Below are positions 1-14,605 of a stretch of DNA of 64,000 bases, one piece after another. Where the stretch lies: contig OZ024791.1 of assembly GCA_964017065.1 (NCBI GenBank), positions 1,393,586 to 1,457,585 on the forward strand. The letters are read 5' to 3'. The notes beneath the pieces were generated by a model that did not search any database, was not told the DNA's origin, and saw only the letters and a program-made list of their open reading frames with translations. The DNA is from Haliclona indistincta (taxonomy: Eukaryota; Porifera; Demospongiae; Haplosclerida; Chalinidae). The translations under genes were made by a program, and so were the position numbers. Each line of letters opens with the position of its first letter. Position 1 is the stretch's first letter.

Positions 1-77
1 CAAAAGAACAAATTTTGAGTGAGTTGTTGTATTAGTAGATGATCATGACCCATCATTATGCTGTGCCGGCATCACAG

Positions 78-478
78 ATGAGGCGCCGGATCGGCAAGAA
101 CTAGATTTAATCGAGTACAATGGCGAGAAGATTCGAATCAAGGACGGTGTGGCTGCAAAGTGGAAAGATTTTGCAATCGCACTTTACCTGGACAAAGGCA
201 ATCCACTTGAGGCATTGTTTGAAGAGTGTTTTTGTAAGCCAATCCGCATGGCTGGCAAGCTCTGCGACTTATACTTGAATAACGAACGGGACCGAGAGCC
301 TCGCACACTGCCCAGCTGGAGAGAACTATTGGATGCTCTGAGAAGAATTAAAGAACATGAACTAGTGAGAAAGTTGGACGAGTATTTATACAGTAAGGCT
401 CTTAGCCGAGTTCAAGTGCAACAACTGACAACAGCCGACTCGGCATCCGAGAATAGTCTGCCAAATTACTTCTCTTGA
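78..478 (+). CDS. Death-domain protein, last exon (5' part outside window)
   Basis: The frame is open from an acceptor-like AG at 76-77 (or an earlier one at 37-38) to TGA at 476-478. It reads about 133 residues. The pattern fits the death-domain fold: an early W in AAKWKDFAIALYLD, a central segment KLCDLYLNNERDRE, then SWRELLDALRRIKEHELVRKL, which matches the family's W-x-x-LL-x-AL-R ... EHxL..xL helices. Death domains pair with one another in apoptosis or innate-immunity adaptors and receptors. Any upstream domain lies outside the window, so the protein cannot be named. No in-frame ATG opens the segment; a GTG at 149 is not a plausible eukaryotic start. The tail after the domain is short, Ser/Thr rich and without motifs. 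The domain call rests on pattern only. Confidence 0.6.
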
Positions 479-599
479 CAGTACTACTGACATGTTTGTG
501 CTAACAAATTTTATTAATAATTATTAAAATTTCTTCAATAATAATAATTATTGATTGAAATTCTATGAACAAAATCTTTTGAATCTGTTGGTTCTTCCG
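479..599. other. AT-rich 3' flank of the death-domain gene
   Basis: Rich in TTATTAATAATTATT-type sequence after the stop codon. Probably 3' UTR; I see nothing else. Confidence 0.4.
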
Positions 600-1371
600 A
601 CTAGCAGTACGTTACAAGTACCTGGACCATTGTTGTTATGGCAGAAGGCAGCAGATGTATACTTGGGATCAGATACCGGACATTTAGTGATCTTTTTAGT
701 TGGTTTCTTGATTTCTTTTTAATGATAATAGGCTTCTTCAGTCTTGATGACTGGGATGATGTGAAGACTATGACCATTGTCTTCACCGGAGCTGTTAGGT
801 GATAGGTTTGCAGCAATTTAATTGCCTGGACTTTGCAGTCTTCTTTTTATTTTGCCTTAAATGAAAACAGGCTTTGGTCAGTAGCTACAGGAGGAGGAGC
901 CCTGAGGCATTAGAGCACTGGCTGTGAGTGGTGGTAAATCGCCTGGTGATGAGACATTGCTGGATTTTTGCTCTTCACTGGAGAAAGTGAAAGATTCAAC
1001 CCAGCAAGAATGTCGACTCTTCAATTGCCTCTTCAGTGTTAGTACTAGTGGAGTCCAGAGAGATCATGCTGTCTTCAGCAGCAACTGGGTGAGTGACTAT
1101 AATGGCTTCACTAGTTTCTGCTTGACCTCCTCTTCATCACTCTCAGAAAGCAGCTTAACCAACAGGTTATTGGCAGTTGAGTCACGAGTAGCAGCAGAAT
1201 TGGAGTCATCAGAACAGCAGCAGAATTGGAGTCATCAGAACAGCAGCAGAATTGGAGTCATCAGAACAGCAGAATTGGAGTCAGTAGCACTGAGTAGCAA
1301 TCCTGGAGTCAGTAACAGCAGCAGTAGCACATGCAGCTGCAAGCTGCAGTGGAGTCAGTAGAGAGTTTTAG
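600..1371 (-). pseudogene. Decayed partial copy of the neighbouring repeat/coiled-coil gene
   Basis: On the minus strand this tract aligns by eye with the middle of the large exon at 3188-5494. Shared landmarks in the same order include ACCATTGTCTTCACCGGAG, GTGTTAGGTGACAGGTTTGC (copy: gctgttaggtgataggtttgc), TGGACTTTGCAGTCTTCTTTTT, GCTGTGAGTGGTGGTAAATC and GACCTCCTCTTCATCACTC. Towards 1180-1360 there are scattered remnants of the 21-bp array (agtcagtaacagcagcagt). The copy has indels, frameshifts and stops: the frame matching NNLLVKLLSESDEEEVKQK soon hits a stop. It lacks the 30-bp array and all coiled-coil exons. It is therefore a truncated direct duplication about 3.5 kb downstream of the parent, in the same orientation. 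No sign of current coding function. Confidence 0.75.
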
Positions 1372-1723
1372 TTAAAATGTAGAAGAGCAATCTAGAAGAT
1401 AATTTGTAAGATAAGGTTCACTGATACCACCTTCATGTTTTGTTGACACTGGATCAACAGAGACAACCGCATAGGCATATCAAGCTTGAGAACACTACAT
1501 GTACAAGCATTGATTATTGCCATTGATGCTATTGATGTAGGTAGCATTGATATTGCCATTGATGCTATTGATGTAAAAATTACTGATGTTCAATAAATAC
1601 ATTAGATAAACATAATAATAATAATTATACAGTTCATGTGACTAGATAGTTATTCTCATTGAGGTCCACCGATAATTATCAGTAGACAATAATGAAAGAG
1701 GTCCAGAGTGGTCACCAATGCTG
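1372..1723. other. Intergenic, includes the 3' UTR of the repeat/coiled-coil gene
   Basis: Contains two near-identical copies of a 25-base AT-rich unit (ATTGCCATTGATGCTATTGA) at about 1515-1575, then AT-rich sequence with AATAAA-like words. No coding signal. Confidence 0.4.
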
Positions 1724-4700
1724 CTACTGGCCAACTGCCTCATTAAACGAAGAGGAGTGATGGTGGGATGGTAGGGAGAAGTGATGGTGGGAGGATAGAG
1801 AGAAGTGATGGTGGGAGGGTAGTGAGAAGTGATGGTGGGAGGGCAGTGAGAAGTGACGGTGGGAGGGTAGTGAGAAGTGAAGGTGAGAGGGTAGGGACAA
1901 GTGACGGTGGGAGGGTAAAGAGTGCTTGACAACATGTCTTTGTTTTTCATTGAAAAACTTCAGACGATCCTGAAAAAAAAACAGAGCATACATGTAATAA
2001 TTATCATGATTCTATAGAGACAGTTAACATGTGTATAGATCATAGCATGTGCTGGGTACACGTGAAAAATCTGAAAATAATCGCCTGTTACCATGACGAG
2101 GGTCTTCTCCTTCTCTTTCAGCACAGCTGCTTCTTTCTTCAGCAAATCCCACTGTTTTTCAACCTCCTGTATAGCCACTGCTCCCTTAGCTTGCACATCT
2201 TTAGCAACCTGGAGTAAAACAAGTATAGCATGTGAGGTTACCAAACAAAACAATTATAGAACAATGTGACAAGTAATGTCATCAACAACACACCTTGTTA
2301 ATCCAATCTAGGGACTGGATCCTTTTTTCGATATTATCCAGTTTCTCGATCATCTCTGTTCTTTCCAGACCCAGCTCCTCCTCACCAGCTGCATGTAGCT
2401 GCTGCAGCTCACTCACCATCTGTTCCCTCTCTGTGCTCAGCCTAGCTTCAGCTGCAATCAGGTCAGCCTCAACCTTTAGAAGGCGAAACGAAGTTACTAA
2501 TGCCCCTTTGCTTTACTGCAGTATCACATACTCTCAGTTCTTTCTTTTTTACTTGCGCAGCATAAGCAGTAAGCTCTGAAGCAACGGATTTAGCTTCAGA
2601 ATAAGTTCTTTCTATGGCTTTATGATAGTCAGCCAGCATTTTTCCCTAAAATAATGCACAGAAGGAAGGAATCATGTGATGATGTAGACAAGAGAGATGT
2701 TGCTGACTTTCTCTTCCTGCAAAAGTATTTTCTGGTCTTCAACTTCCTTCTGCTGCATAGTGAGCCTCTCTTCCATAGCTGCATGAGATATTTCATTCAC
2801 ATGAGCTTAACAAATAATCTGAGCTCACATTTCAACTGCATTTGTAGCTTTTCTCTTTCAATTACTGATTCATGTAACTACATGTATGAAAACATTAACA
2901 GTAACAACTCGTAATGGAGCTGCTGAGATTCAATCAACATACTTGTTGTTTCAAGTCAGACACCTGTTGTTCTTTCTCCTTCTCCATTCTCAGTTTGTCT
3001 GTTTTGGCCTTCTCGTTAGATTCTCTCAATTTTGTCTGAGTAAGTTGAAATTCATCATAATTGTTATAATTAATTTTTTATTAATATCCATCACATGGTT
3101 TTTAATTTGAGTAAAATTTTGTTACAATTATTGTTGTACATGTGTGTGTTGACTGTATAATTTTCTCTCTGGTCTACTATAGCTCACCTCCAGCTCTTTT
3201 ATCGTATCTAGTTCAGACAGCTCAATCAACAGGTTGTCGTCTGCACAAGTACATGTGGAATCAGTAGTAGTAGCACATTCAGCAACAGTACAGTCAGCAT
3301 CAGAATTGGCATCAATAGTAGATTCAAAATCAGTAGTACAGTCAGCCAAAGTAGAATCAGAATCACTATTAGCAACATGGTTAGTAATAGTAGATTCAAA
3401 ATCAGCAGTACAGTCAGTAATAGTAGAATCAGAATCACTATTAGCAACATGGTCAGTAGAATCAGAATCAGCTGTAGCAGAATCGGTAGTAGTAGATTCA
3501 GTAGTAGCAGAATGGTCAGTAGTAGATTCAGTAGTAGCAGAACAGTCAGTAGAAGATTCAGTAGTAGCAAAACGGTCAGTAATGGATTCAATAGTAGCAG
3601 GACGGTCAGTAGTGGATTCAGTAGTAGAAGGACGATCAGTAGTGGATTCAATTGTAGCAGGACGATCAGTAGTGGATTCAGTAGTAGCAGGATGATCAGT
3701 AGTAGTGGATTCAGTAGTAGCAGAACGATCAGTAGTAGTGGATTCAGTAGTAGCAGGACGATCAGTAGTGGATTTAGTAGTAGCAGAACGGTCAGTAGTA
3801 GATTCAGTAGTAGCAGGATTGTCACTATTAGATTCAGTAGTAGCAGAACAGTCAGTAGTGGATTCAATAGTAGCAGGACGATCAGTAGTGGATTCAGTAG
3901 TAGCAGGACGATCAGTAGTGGATTCAGTAGAAGTAGGACGATCAGTAGTAGATTCAGTAGTAGCAGGATGGTCAGTAGTAGATTCGGTAGTAGCACTAGT
4001 GGAAGTTTCACTAGCTTGAGATGTTATTTGCTGCCTCTTGGTAACCTTTTTAAGGCATTTTACCCATGTGAAGCAGCTGAAACACCCTTGCTGATGATTC
4101 CTGAGACCATTGCTACTGGCAGAAGGGGTCGAAGGTGACTGAGAGAGAGCAGATGATTTTCTAAATATTGCAGCGAGAAAAGATGATCGACGCGCCTGCC
4201 TCACTGGCAAATCAAACATCAATGTTGGTTGCTGACTTGGTTCAGCAGCATTAGCAGATTCATTAGCATATGATATTTGTGACAGTATGGCTACTGCAGG
4301 TGTACCATTAAGACTATTCATGGATACTTGTGTGACAATTACTCCGTCACTCATCTGAAGAGTATCAGAGAATGTCACATGTGTGTTTGGAGAGGTGGAA
4401 GGAGACGACGAAGATGGGGATGAGGAGACTGGCCTGAGTATACCTTGTATTGGGAGAGGACCATTGTTGTTTTGATGTGAAGTAGCAGCTGTTTCAGTAG
4501 ACTTGGGATCAGTAGCTGGTTTCTTGTTTCCCTTCTTCTTCTTCTTGATGATAGGCTTCTTCTTTGTAACTGGAGTCTTGTGACCATTGTCTTCACCGGA
4601 GGTGTTAGGTGACAGGTTTGCAGCAACTTGCCTGGACTTTGCAGTCTTCTTTTTAGATTTCTTGAATGGGACCAGAACCTTTGGCTTTTGGTCAGTTGAT

Positions 4701-5769
4701 GAGTCAAGGTCTAAGTCCAGGAAGTCTGGTGGCACAGGAGTAGCTCCAGCAGGAGGAGAGGCATTTGGACTGGCTGTGAGTGGTGGTAAATCACCGGGTG
4801 ATGGGAGGTTGGATTTTGACTCTGTAAGAATTTTCGGCTCTTCATTTTGTTCAGTGCTGCTGATACTAGCTGAGTCCACTGAGTTCATGCAGTCTTCAGT
4901 AGCTACTGGGTATGGCTTCAATGGTTTCTGTTTGACCTCCTCTTCATCACTCCCACAAAATAGTTCAAGCAACAGGTTGTCGATAGTAGTGTCCAGACTA
5001 GCAGCAGTGGAGTCAGTAACAGCAGCAGTGGAGTCAGTAACAGCAGCAGTGGAGTCAGTAACAGCAGCAGTGGAGTCAGTAACAGCAGCAGTGGAGTCAG
5101 TAACAGCAGCAGTGGAGTCAGTGGAGTCAGTAACAGCAGCAGTGGAGTCAGTAACAGCAGCAGTGGAGTCAGTAACAGCAGCAGTGGAGTCAGTAACAGC
5201 AGCAGTGGAGTCAGTAACAGCAGCAGTGGGGTCAGTAACAGCAGCAGTGGGGTCAGTAACAGCAGCAGTGGAGTCAGTAACAGCAGCAGTGGGGTCAGTA
5301 ACAGCAGCAGTGGAGTCAGTAACAGCAGCAGTGGAGTCAGTAACAGCAGCAGTGGAGTCAGTAACAGCAGCAGTGGAGTCAGTAACAGCAGCAGTGGGGT
5401 CAGTAGCAGCAGTACTGCCTTGAGTCTTCATTTGCTGCTTCTGTTGGCTCTTCTTGCACTGGGAATCTTTCATCTCAGCACTGCTGTCTTGCTTCTTGTC
5501 AGTGGTAAGTAAAAGAGAAAGAAGAATCTGGAGGATAATTTGCAAATGCAGATGAAATTTAAGATGGAATGTAGCTGCTTGACTGATTCACCTCTTTTTC
5601 CTTTGGCTTGTCTGCTACAGACACATTGAGTGAAAAATCTGTAGAACAAAAATCACGCATTTAAAATCTTGATCATTCAACTATTCAGGAAAATATTGCA
5701 TTAGTTTGACGTACCGTCACCAGACGACGAGTTGTGGTCGGATTGGAATCCTTGCTTGGATCGATTCAT
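1724..5769 (-). CDS. Repeat-rich coiled-coil protein, ten exons, 1092 aa model
   Basis: Exons on the minus strand, all GT-AG and phase-consistent: 5769-5715, 5638-5592, 5494-3188, 3035-2943, 2877-2829, 2778-2708, 2645-2532, 2473-2294, 2208-2092, 1969-1724. They total 3279 bases including the stop. ATG at 5769 opens MNRSKQGFQSDHNSSSGD. The large exon holds an array of about 20 seven-residue TDSTAAV units, an acidic/basic linker with KKKKK nuclear-type signals, a Cys-rich patch CFSCFTWVKCLKK, then about 17 ten-residue TTESTTDRPA units. The next exons encode a continuous charged coiled coil (for example EKEQQVSDLKQQ, ERTEMIEKLDNIEKRIQ). The last exon ends in a His-rich tail of eight-residue units. 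A motif DNLL(L/I)EL follows each Thr/Ser array. I do not recognise a family. The Thr/Ser arrays could be O-glycosylated or phosphorylated, but no signal peptide is seen, so an intracellular protein is likelier. The acceptor of exon 3 and the 2708 donor (GTCAGC) are the weakest junctions. Confidence 0.7.
1750..1920 (-). repeat. 24-bp minisatellite coding the His-rich C-terminal tail
   Basis: Seven or so copies of a 24-base unit (plus-strand core GTGATGGTGGGAGGGTAG). On the minus strand, in frame with the last exon of the coiled-coil gene, each unit encodes LPSHHHFS-like octapeptides (SLPSHRHF, SLPSHHHF, SLSSHHHF). The array ends just before FNEAVGQ and the stop. Confidence 0.8.
3480..4000 (-). 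repeat. 30-bp in-frame tandem array (TTESTTDRPA)
   Basis: About 17 units of 30 bases (plus-strand core GTAGTAGCAGGACGATCAGT), some 33 bases long with an extra Thr codon (TTESTTTD). All unit lengths are multiples of three, so the frame of the coiled-coil gene is kept. Lower-order DSDST repeats continue to about 3260. Confidence 0.85.
4998..5412 (-). repeat. 21-bp in-frame tandem array (TDSTAAV)
   Basis: About 20 nearly identical 21-base units (plus-strand GCAGCAGTGGAGTCAGTAAC plus one base), with S/P alternation (GGAGTC versus GGGGTC) and one 9-base insertion of an extra TDS. High unit identity implies recent turnover. Because no frame contains a stop, spurious ORFs appear in several frames. 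Confidence 0.9.
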
Positions 5770-6359
5770 CTCGATAGGACGACGACTCGACAACAGGACA
5801 AGATGATTCAAAATCAATCAAATACTGTTCAGATCACTAATTCTCGAATAGAACGAACAACTGTGCGAAGATCAACGCTCGTCTCTGTCGCAAACTGGAG
5901 AGCAAGTGCCAGGTTTCGATCGTGGAAGAACGAAAATGACAGGTGAGTTTGGCGTGGACGAGACGCGTTGCCACAGCCACGCCGGGCCGCGAAAGTTTCG
6001 CGCGGGAACGCCCACATGAAAAAGGCGCGGTTTACAAAAATTAATGCAAAGTTCTTGTGAATAATAAGTTTTTATTGAGTTTCTACAAGAGCACAACAAA
6101 ATCGATGGAGCATACAATACCAGACACTCATGTAATACAGTAGAAAAATTAATGACATAATAAGGATTCTAGCATGTAGAGACTATAGTGTAGTCATTTC
6201 TGTAATAATACAAATAATGATACCACCAGCTAGCTCAGTCAGTCATTGCATGGTGATGGTGGTAGTAGCTTGATGGTTTACAAACAGTGCAACAAGATGG
6301 ATGACAAAGAGAAATATTTTAGATGTTCTACAGTTGTGTAATGCTATGATTCTCTCTCT
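5770..6359. other. Intergenic: promoter of the coiled-coil gene and PLK1 3' flank
   Basis: 5770-6020 is GC-richer (CGCGTTGCC, CCACGCCGGGCCGCG), consistent with the 5' UTR and promoter of the minus-strand gene starting at 5769. 6020-6359 is AT-rich and includes TAATAAG/AATAAT words suitable for PLK1 3' UTR. No ORF of interest. Confidence 0.45.
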
Positions 6360-10946
<4,587 letters not shown>

Positions 10947-11290
10947 TGTTGACTGACCACTACAAAAAAGTTCCACAGTTAAGTTTACAGTTGCTACAAC
11001 ACAAAAACACACAATATAACAGTGACTCTCTGTCTAGCTTACCTCTGTACTTGCTTGAATACTCGCAATCGCTTAGTCCACTCCTCGCGCTTGCTGAGTC
11101 TCCTGCCCAAAGTCCTTGTGTTATCGCGATCCGCCAATTTCAGAATTTTGAATCTAGCCGCGCATGCGCACATAACTAGACTATAAAAATTGCACCCCCG
11201 ACCGCGGGGTACGGTCTGGGTGAGCTTTGATGCTGCTTGCTTCATGCTTGCAGCTTGTAATAATGATCACTATGACTCGCTATGACAATA
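10947..11290 (-). promoter_or_regulatory. PLK1 5' leader with a non-coding first exon and promoter
   Basis: Upstream of the ATG, the minus strand has an acceptor (TTTTTTGTAG at about 10962). A donor, CAGAG|GTAAGCTAG, lies at 11042, giving a non-coding exon that extends to about 11200. The flank is locally GC-rich (CCCGACCGCGGGGTACGG), and TATAAAA-like sequence lies at about 11180. The transcription start is inferred, not seen. Confidence 0.45.
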
Positions 11291-11497
11291 ATTCAGCAAT
11301 ATTTAACTGCTGCAGCAATGCAACTTTATTGCGGGGCACTTTGCCTTCACTAACAGTAGATTTGTTTTCTTAATTATTATTATTGTTTGTTTGTTTGCTT
11401 TTTGGTTTGTTTTTGTTGTTGTTGTTGTTTTTTTTCTTCTCTTGCTTACCTCTGTTAGTTTAGTTGTTTTCTTTGTTTCCCTACACCTTAGTGTTAT
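11291..11497. other. AT-rich intergenic tract with T and GTT runs
   Basis: Contains a (TTG)n-like run and a T9 run (about 11395-11440). On the opposite strand it reads Lys/Thr-rich but without gene features. Confidence 0.3.
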
Positions 11498-12042
11498 TAT
11501 GCCTCGGTGGGCGGAGCCACGAGGCATACAGTAGTTCGTTCGTTTGTCAGTCATTATGCCTCGGTGGGCGGAGCCACGAGGCATACTGTACTGTAATCGC
11601 GTTGTCTGTCATCAGAGGAGGTCGGACGCAATTAACCTTTACCTAATAATTGCGAACTTTTAATGAAATTCTTCTACACTCACGTGATTGAAAAGTAATC
11701 TTAATTTTTAATTGACGGGACTTCCTCTCTGCTGATGAGTAGCGACGTAGCGAATGACAACTGAAAGCGCGGAACTTCGACAGTCTTACCAGCTGTTCGC
11801 GACAAGCTCCTAGATTTGAATGGCAGGTGAGGGGTAGAACCAGTAGGCAGCCCCCTCTCGCGCTTTCGTCCACTACTCATCAGCAGAGAGGAAGTCCCGT
11901 CAATTAAAAATTAAGATTACTTTTCAATCACGTGAGTGTAGAAGAATTTCATTAAAAGTTCGCAATTATTAGGTAAAGGTTAATTGCGTCCGACCTCCTC
12001 TGGTCTGTCATTATGCCTCGGTGGGCGGAGCCACGGGGCATA
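11498..12042. repeat. Three copies of a 31-bp imperfect palindrome, one gap holding a MULE
   Basis: Copies at 11498-11528, 11555-11585 and 12012-12042 share TATGCCTCGGTGGGCGGAGC and end CCACGAGGCATA (third copy CCACGGGGCATA). Each can fold TATGCCTCG...CGAGGCATA. Copies two and three are separated by a 390-bp element at 11613-12002. Removing that element and one target repeat leaves the copies close together. Confidence 0.8.
11613..12002. mobile_element. Mutator-like fold-back element, 390 bp, 9-bp TSD
   Basis: Tips CAGAGGAGGTCGGACGC and complement. The inverted arms run about 139 bases each (11613-11751 and 11864-12002) with almost no mismatch, including ACTCACGTGATTG and GACGGGACTTCCTCTCTG. 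It is flanked by the identical 9-mer GTCTGTCAT at 11604-11612 and 12003-12011. Non-autonomous; the central ~110 bases have no coding content. High arm identity suggests a young insertion or gene conversion. Confidence 0.88.
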
Positions 12043-14150
12043 CAGTAGTCGTGTTGTGTATCTGTCTGTGTGTGTGTGTGTGTGTGTGTGTCTGTCTGTC
12101 GGCAGGATTTCTCGTCGCTCGCAGAAAACTAAGCGCTGAAAGTTGCAACACAAGCTAAAGTCGATATTTGCTTGAAAATGAATTGTAAGGATTTTGGTTA
12201 TAAGGCTCTGTTCGTGAGTTATAGCGTGATTGCTTACCTCGCGATCGCCGGCTGGCGATCTAGTTGCTGATGTAAAGACAAAGTTGTCTATTGCTGGCTG
12301 CCTTACAGCTAGTGAGTTCGCCTTTACTTCAGAACAGCACGGCAGACTTGTATATGAAGCTGCGTTCTAGAGTTATGGCGTAGCTTTGCTTACCTCGCGA
12401 TCTATGGCCGTTGCTGGCGATCTAGAGTTCTCCGTAGACAAAAATATCCACAGTTGACTGCCTAAAAGCTGATAGGTTACATCGTATGTCCAAAGGAATT
12501 GTGCAAGCAAGCTATGGACGCTATCTCGCTCGTTGTACGTGCTGTGCCCTGAACAACATAGACACGCCCAGTTGAATTAGTGGTCAGCACTGATTGGCTT
12601 CTGATTGCATAACTATTATACTGCATTGTGATTGCTGTACAGAAAGGTACAACAGCTGCAGTTTAACTTTACTGTGTATGTTTATTTTCTTTTCTTTACT
12701 CCTTACATCTCACTAGTAAAATATTATGTAAAATATTCATCGCCATTATTGAATACCATGTCAGATTTAATGTCTCTCATATGAGGTGCAAAATTAAGCA
12801 TGACAAACTTTAATTTGTGAACTTCGTAATGATTTTATAAGTTGTCAGCCACTTGCATAGTGTTCAACTAGCAACAGCAGACTTTCATTACTGCTTGTGT
12901 GTTTCAGTTCAGCGTATTTAGTCAGACAGGCATGTATGCATAACATTCCACCGAGGCATAAGCACCTTCGGTGCCTAGTTCTGTCTGTCAGTCTGTCTGT
13001 TACACCATTTTTGCGGCGCACGCTGAACAGTGAGCTCTGAAACTTGCAATGCAGGTATAACTCGACATTATCTCGGTTGTGTCGTTCGATGCAAAGCTTT
13101 GTTCTAGAGTTATGGCGCGGTTTGCTCACCTATAGATGGCTTTGCTGACGATCAGGACTTCTCAGAAAACAAAACTACTCACAGCAGACTGCCTAGTAGC
13201 TTGTAGGTTAAATTTATACTACATGATGGCAGCGCAGGTCCGTAGAAACTGCGCGAGGAAGCTACTTGTAACCAGAACCCGGCAGGTTACTGCCATTCAA
13301 TGCATAGGCACGCCCAGTTAGTTAAAATAATATTAATAATAATTACTCAGCACTGTTTGGCTTCTGATTGCATAACTACAAGTTTGCTATATTGCTTCTG
13401 CTCGTGCTATATTCGAATGCTGGCAGCTGAATATGAATATTACTCTGTTATAGCATTACAAGCTCAAATTTTAACATCCACCAGCACCAATGGTGCATTT
13501 TTTAGGCATAACCAGCACCAATTTTAGGCATAACCAGCACCAATGGTGCATTTTTCCGTCTGTTACTTCAGTTTTGCGGCGCACGCTAAACGACGAGCCC
13601 TGAAACTAGCAAAGCAGGTATAACTCGATAATATCTCGCTTTTCAACATTTGAAACTTGTATACGAAGCTTCGTTCTCGAGTTATGGCGTGATTTGCTTA
13701 CCTCGATGCCCGTTTCTGGCGATCTGGACTTCTCCAAAGGCAAAGCTGTCCACAGTTGACTGCATGCCTAGACGCTGATAGGTTAGAATTTTACTACAGG
13801 ATAGCAGTGCAGGTCCAGACTCCAGAGAAATCGTGTAAGCAAGCTATGGAAGCTATCTAGCTCGTGGTATGCGTGTGCTGTGCTAAACACTGTAGACACG
13901 CCCAGTTGAATTGTGGTTAGCACTGATTGGCTTCTGATTGCATAACTAAAGCACTGCATTGTGATTGCTGTACAGAAATCCTGTATACATGCATCTGCAG
14001 TTGCTGTGTTTGTGGAATGGTGGATAGTTACTGCACAGGAATTGTGCTATAGCTTGTATAATAGGTGGAGTTTACTGTAGCTAGTCCAGTGCTGTGTACA
14101 ATGGAATTCCACCGAGGCATCAGCACCTTTGGTGCCTAGTTATTTTTGTA
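12013..14150. repeat. Composite of a TIR repeat family (ATGCCTCGGTGG ends), three related modules
   Basis: A module of about 400-550 bases recurs at about 12110-12655, 12990-13395 and 13555-13990. Shared words include GAGTTATGGCG, TTGCTTACCTCG, CTGGCGATCT, GACACGCCCAGTT and ATTGGCTTCTGATTGCATAA. The left tip ATGCCTCGGTGG is at 12013; complementary tips CCACCGAGGCAT are at 12948-12959 and 14109-14120, each followed by AGCACCTT(C/T)GGTGCCTAGT, a small hairpin. This suggests nested or tandem copies of a non-autonomous element. No transposase ORF. A (TG)n run lies at 12067-12091. Confidence 0.65.
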
Positions 14151-14605
14151 AAAGAATTTTGATGCTAAAAAAATAATTTATTTGGAGGCAATTGAACAGA
14201 TCGAGGGGGAAGGCAAGTCTTGATTTTACCCAGTTCCATAGCAAAGAAGGAACTATAATTATTATGACTTGAATTATAGATGATTTCTTTCTTTCATCCC
14301 AAAGAAGAAAACATGGTAATAAACAATATCAACAAGAGAAAGAGATGATGTGATATTGGAAAAAAGAACAAGGACTTTAGAATCTGAGAATTAGAATCAA
14401 TTGTGTGTATTGCTTATATTGCTTATGAATGCTAGCTTGCATGTTGCATGCATATGCAGCAAAGTTATCTAAACTGAAACCTACACGCATGCGCATGAAA
14501 AAACCGTTAAACCGTTAACCGCTTTCCCATTGAAATCAAGTTGGTAGGATCCAAACGATCGGATCTGGAGTTCGTAGCTCACAGTGGCTGCTTTCAAAGT
14601 TGTCG
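14151..14605. other. Intergenic, 5' flank of the SH3 gene
   Basis: AT-rich; CGTTAAACCGTTAACCG just upstream of the gene is a short direct repeat. The first ATG of the SH3 gene at 14606 lies in a GC-richer leader. Confidence 0.35.

Noticed and set aside
3128..3187. C-terminal extension VSYSRPERKLYSQ of the large ORF
   Set aside because: A strong donor (GAG|GTGAGC) at 3187 ends the exon in phase with the next coiled-coil exon; the extension is read-through into an intron.
3234..5423. Long plus-strand ORFs (up to 278 codons) opposite the large exon
   Set aside because: They exist because the tandem repeats contain no stop in several frames; the minus-strand frame has splice-consistent flanking exons and the plus frames do not.
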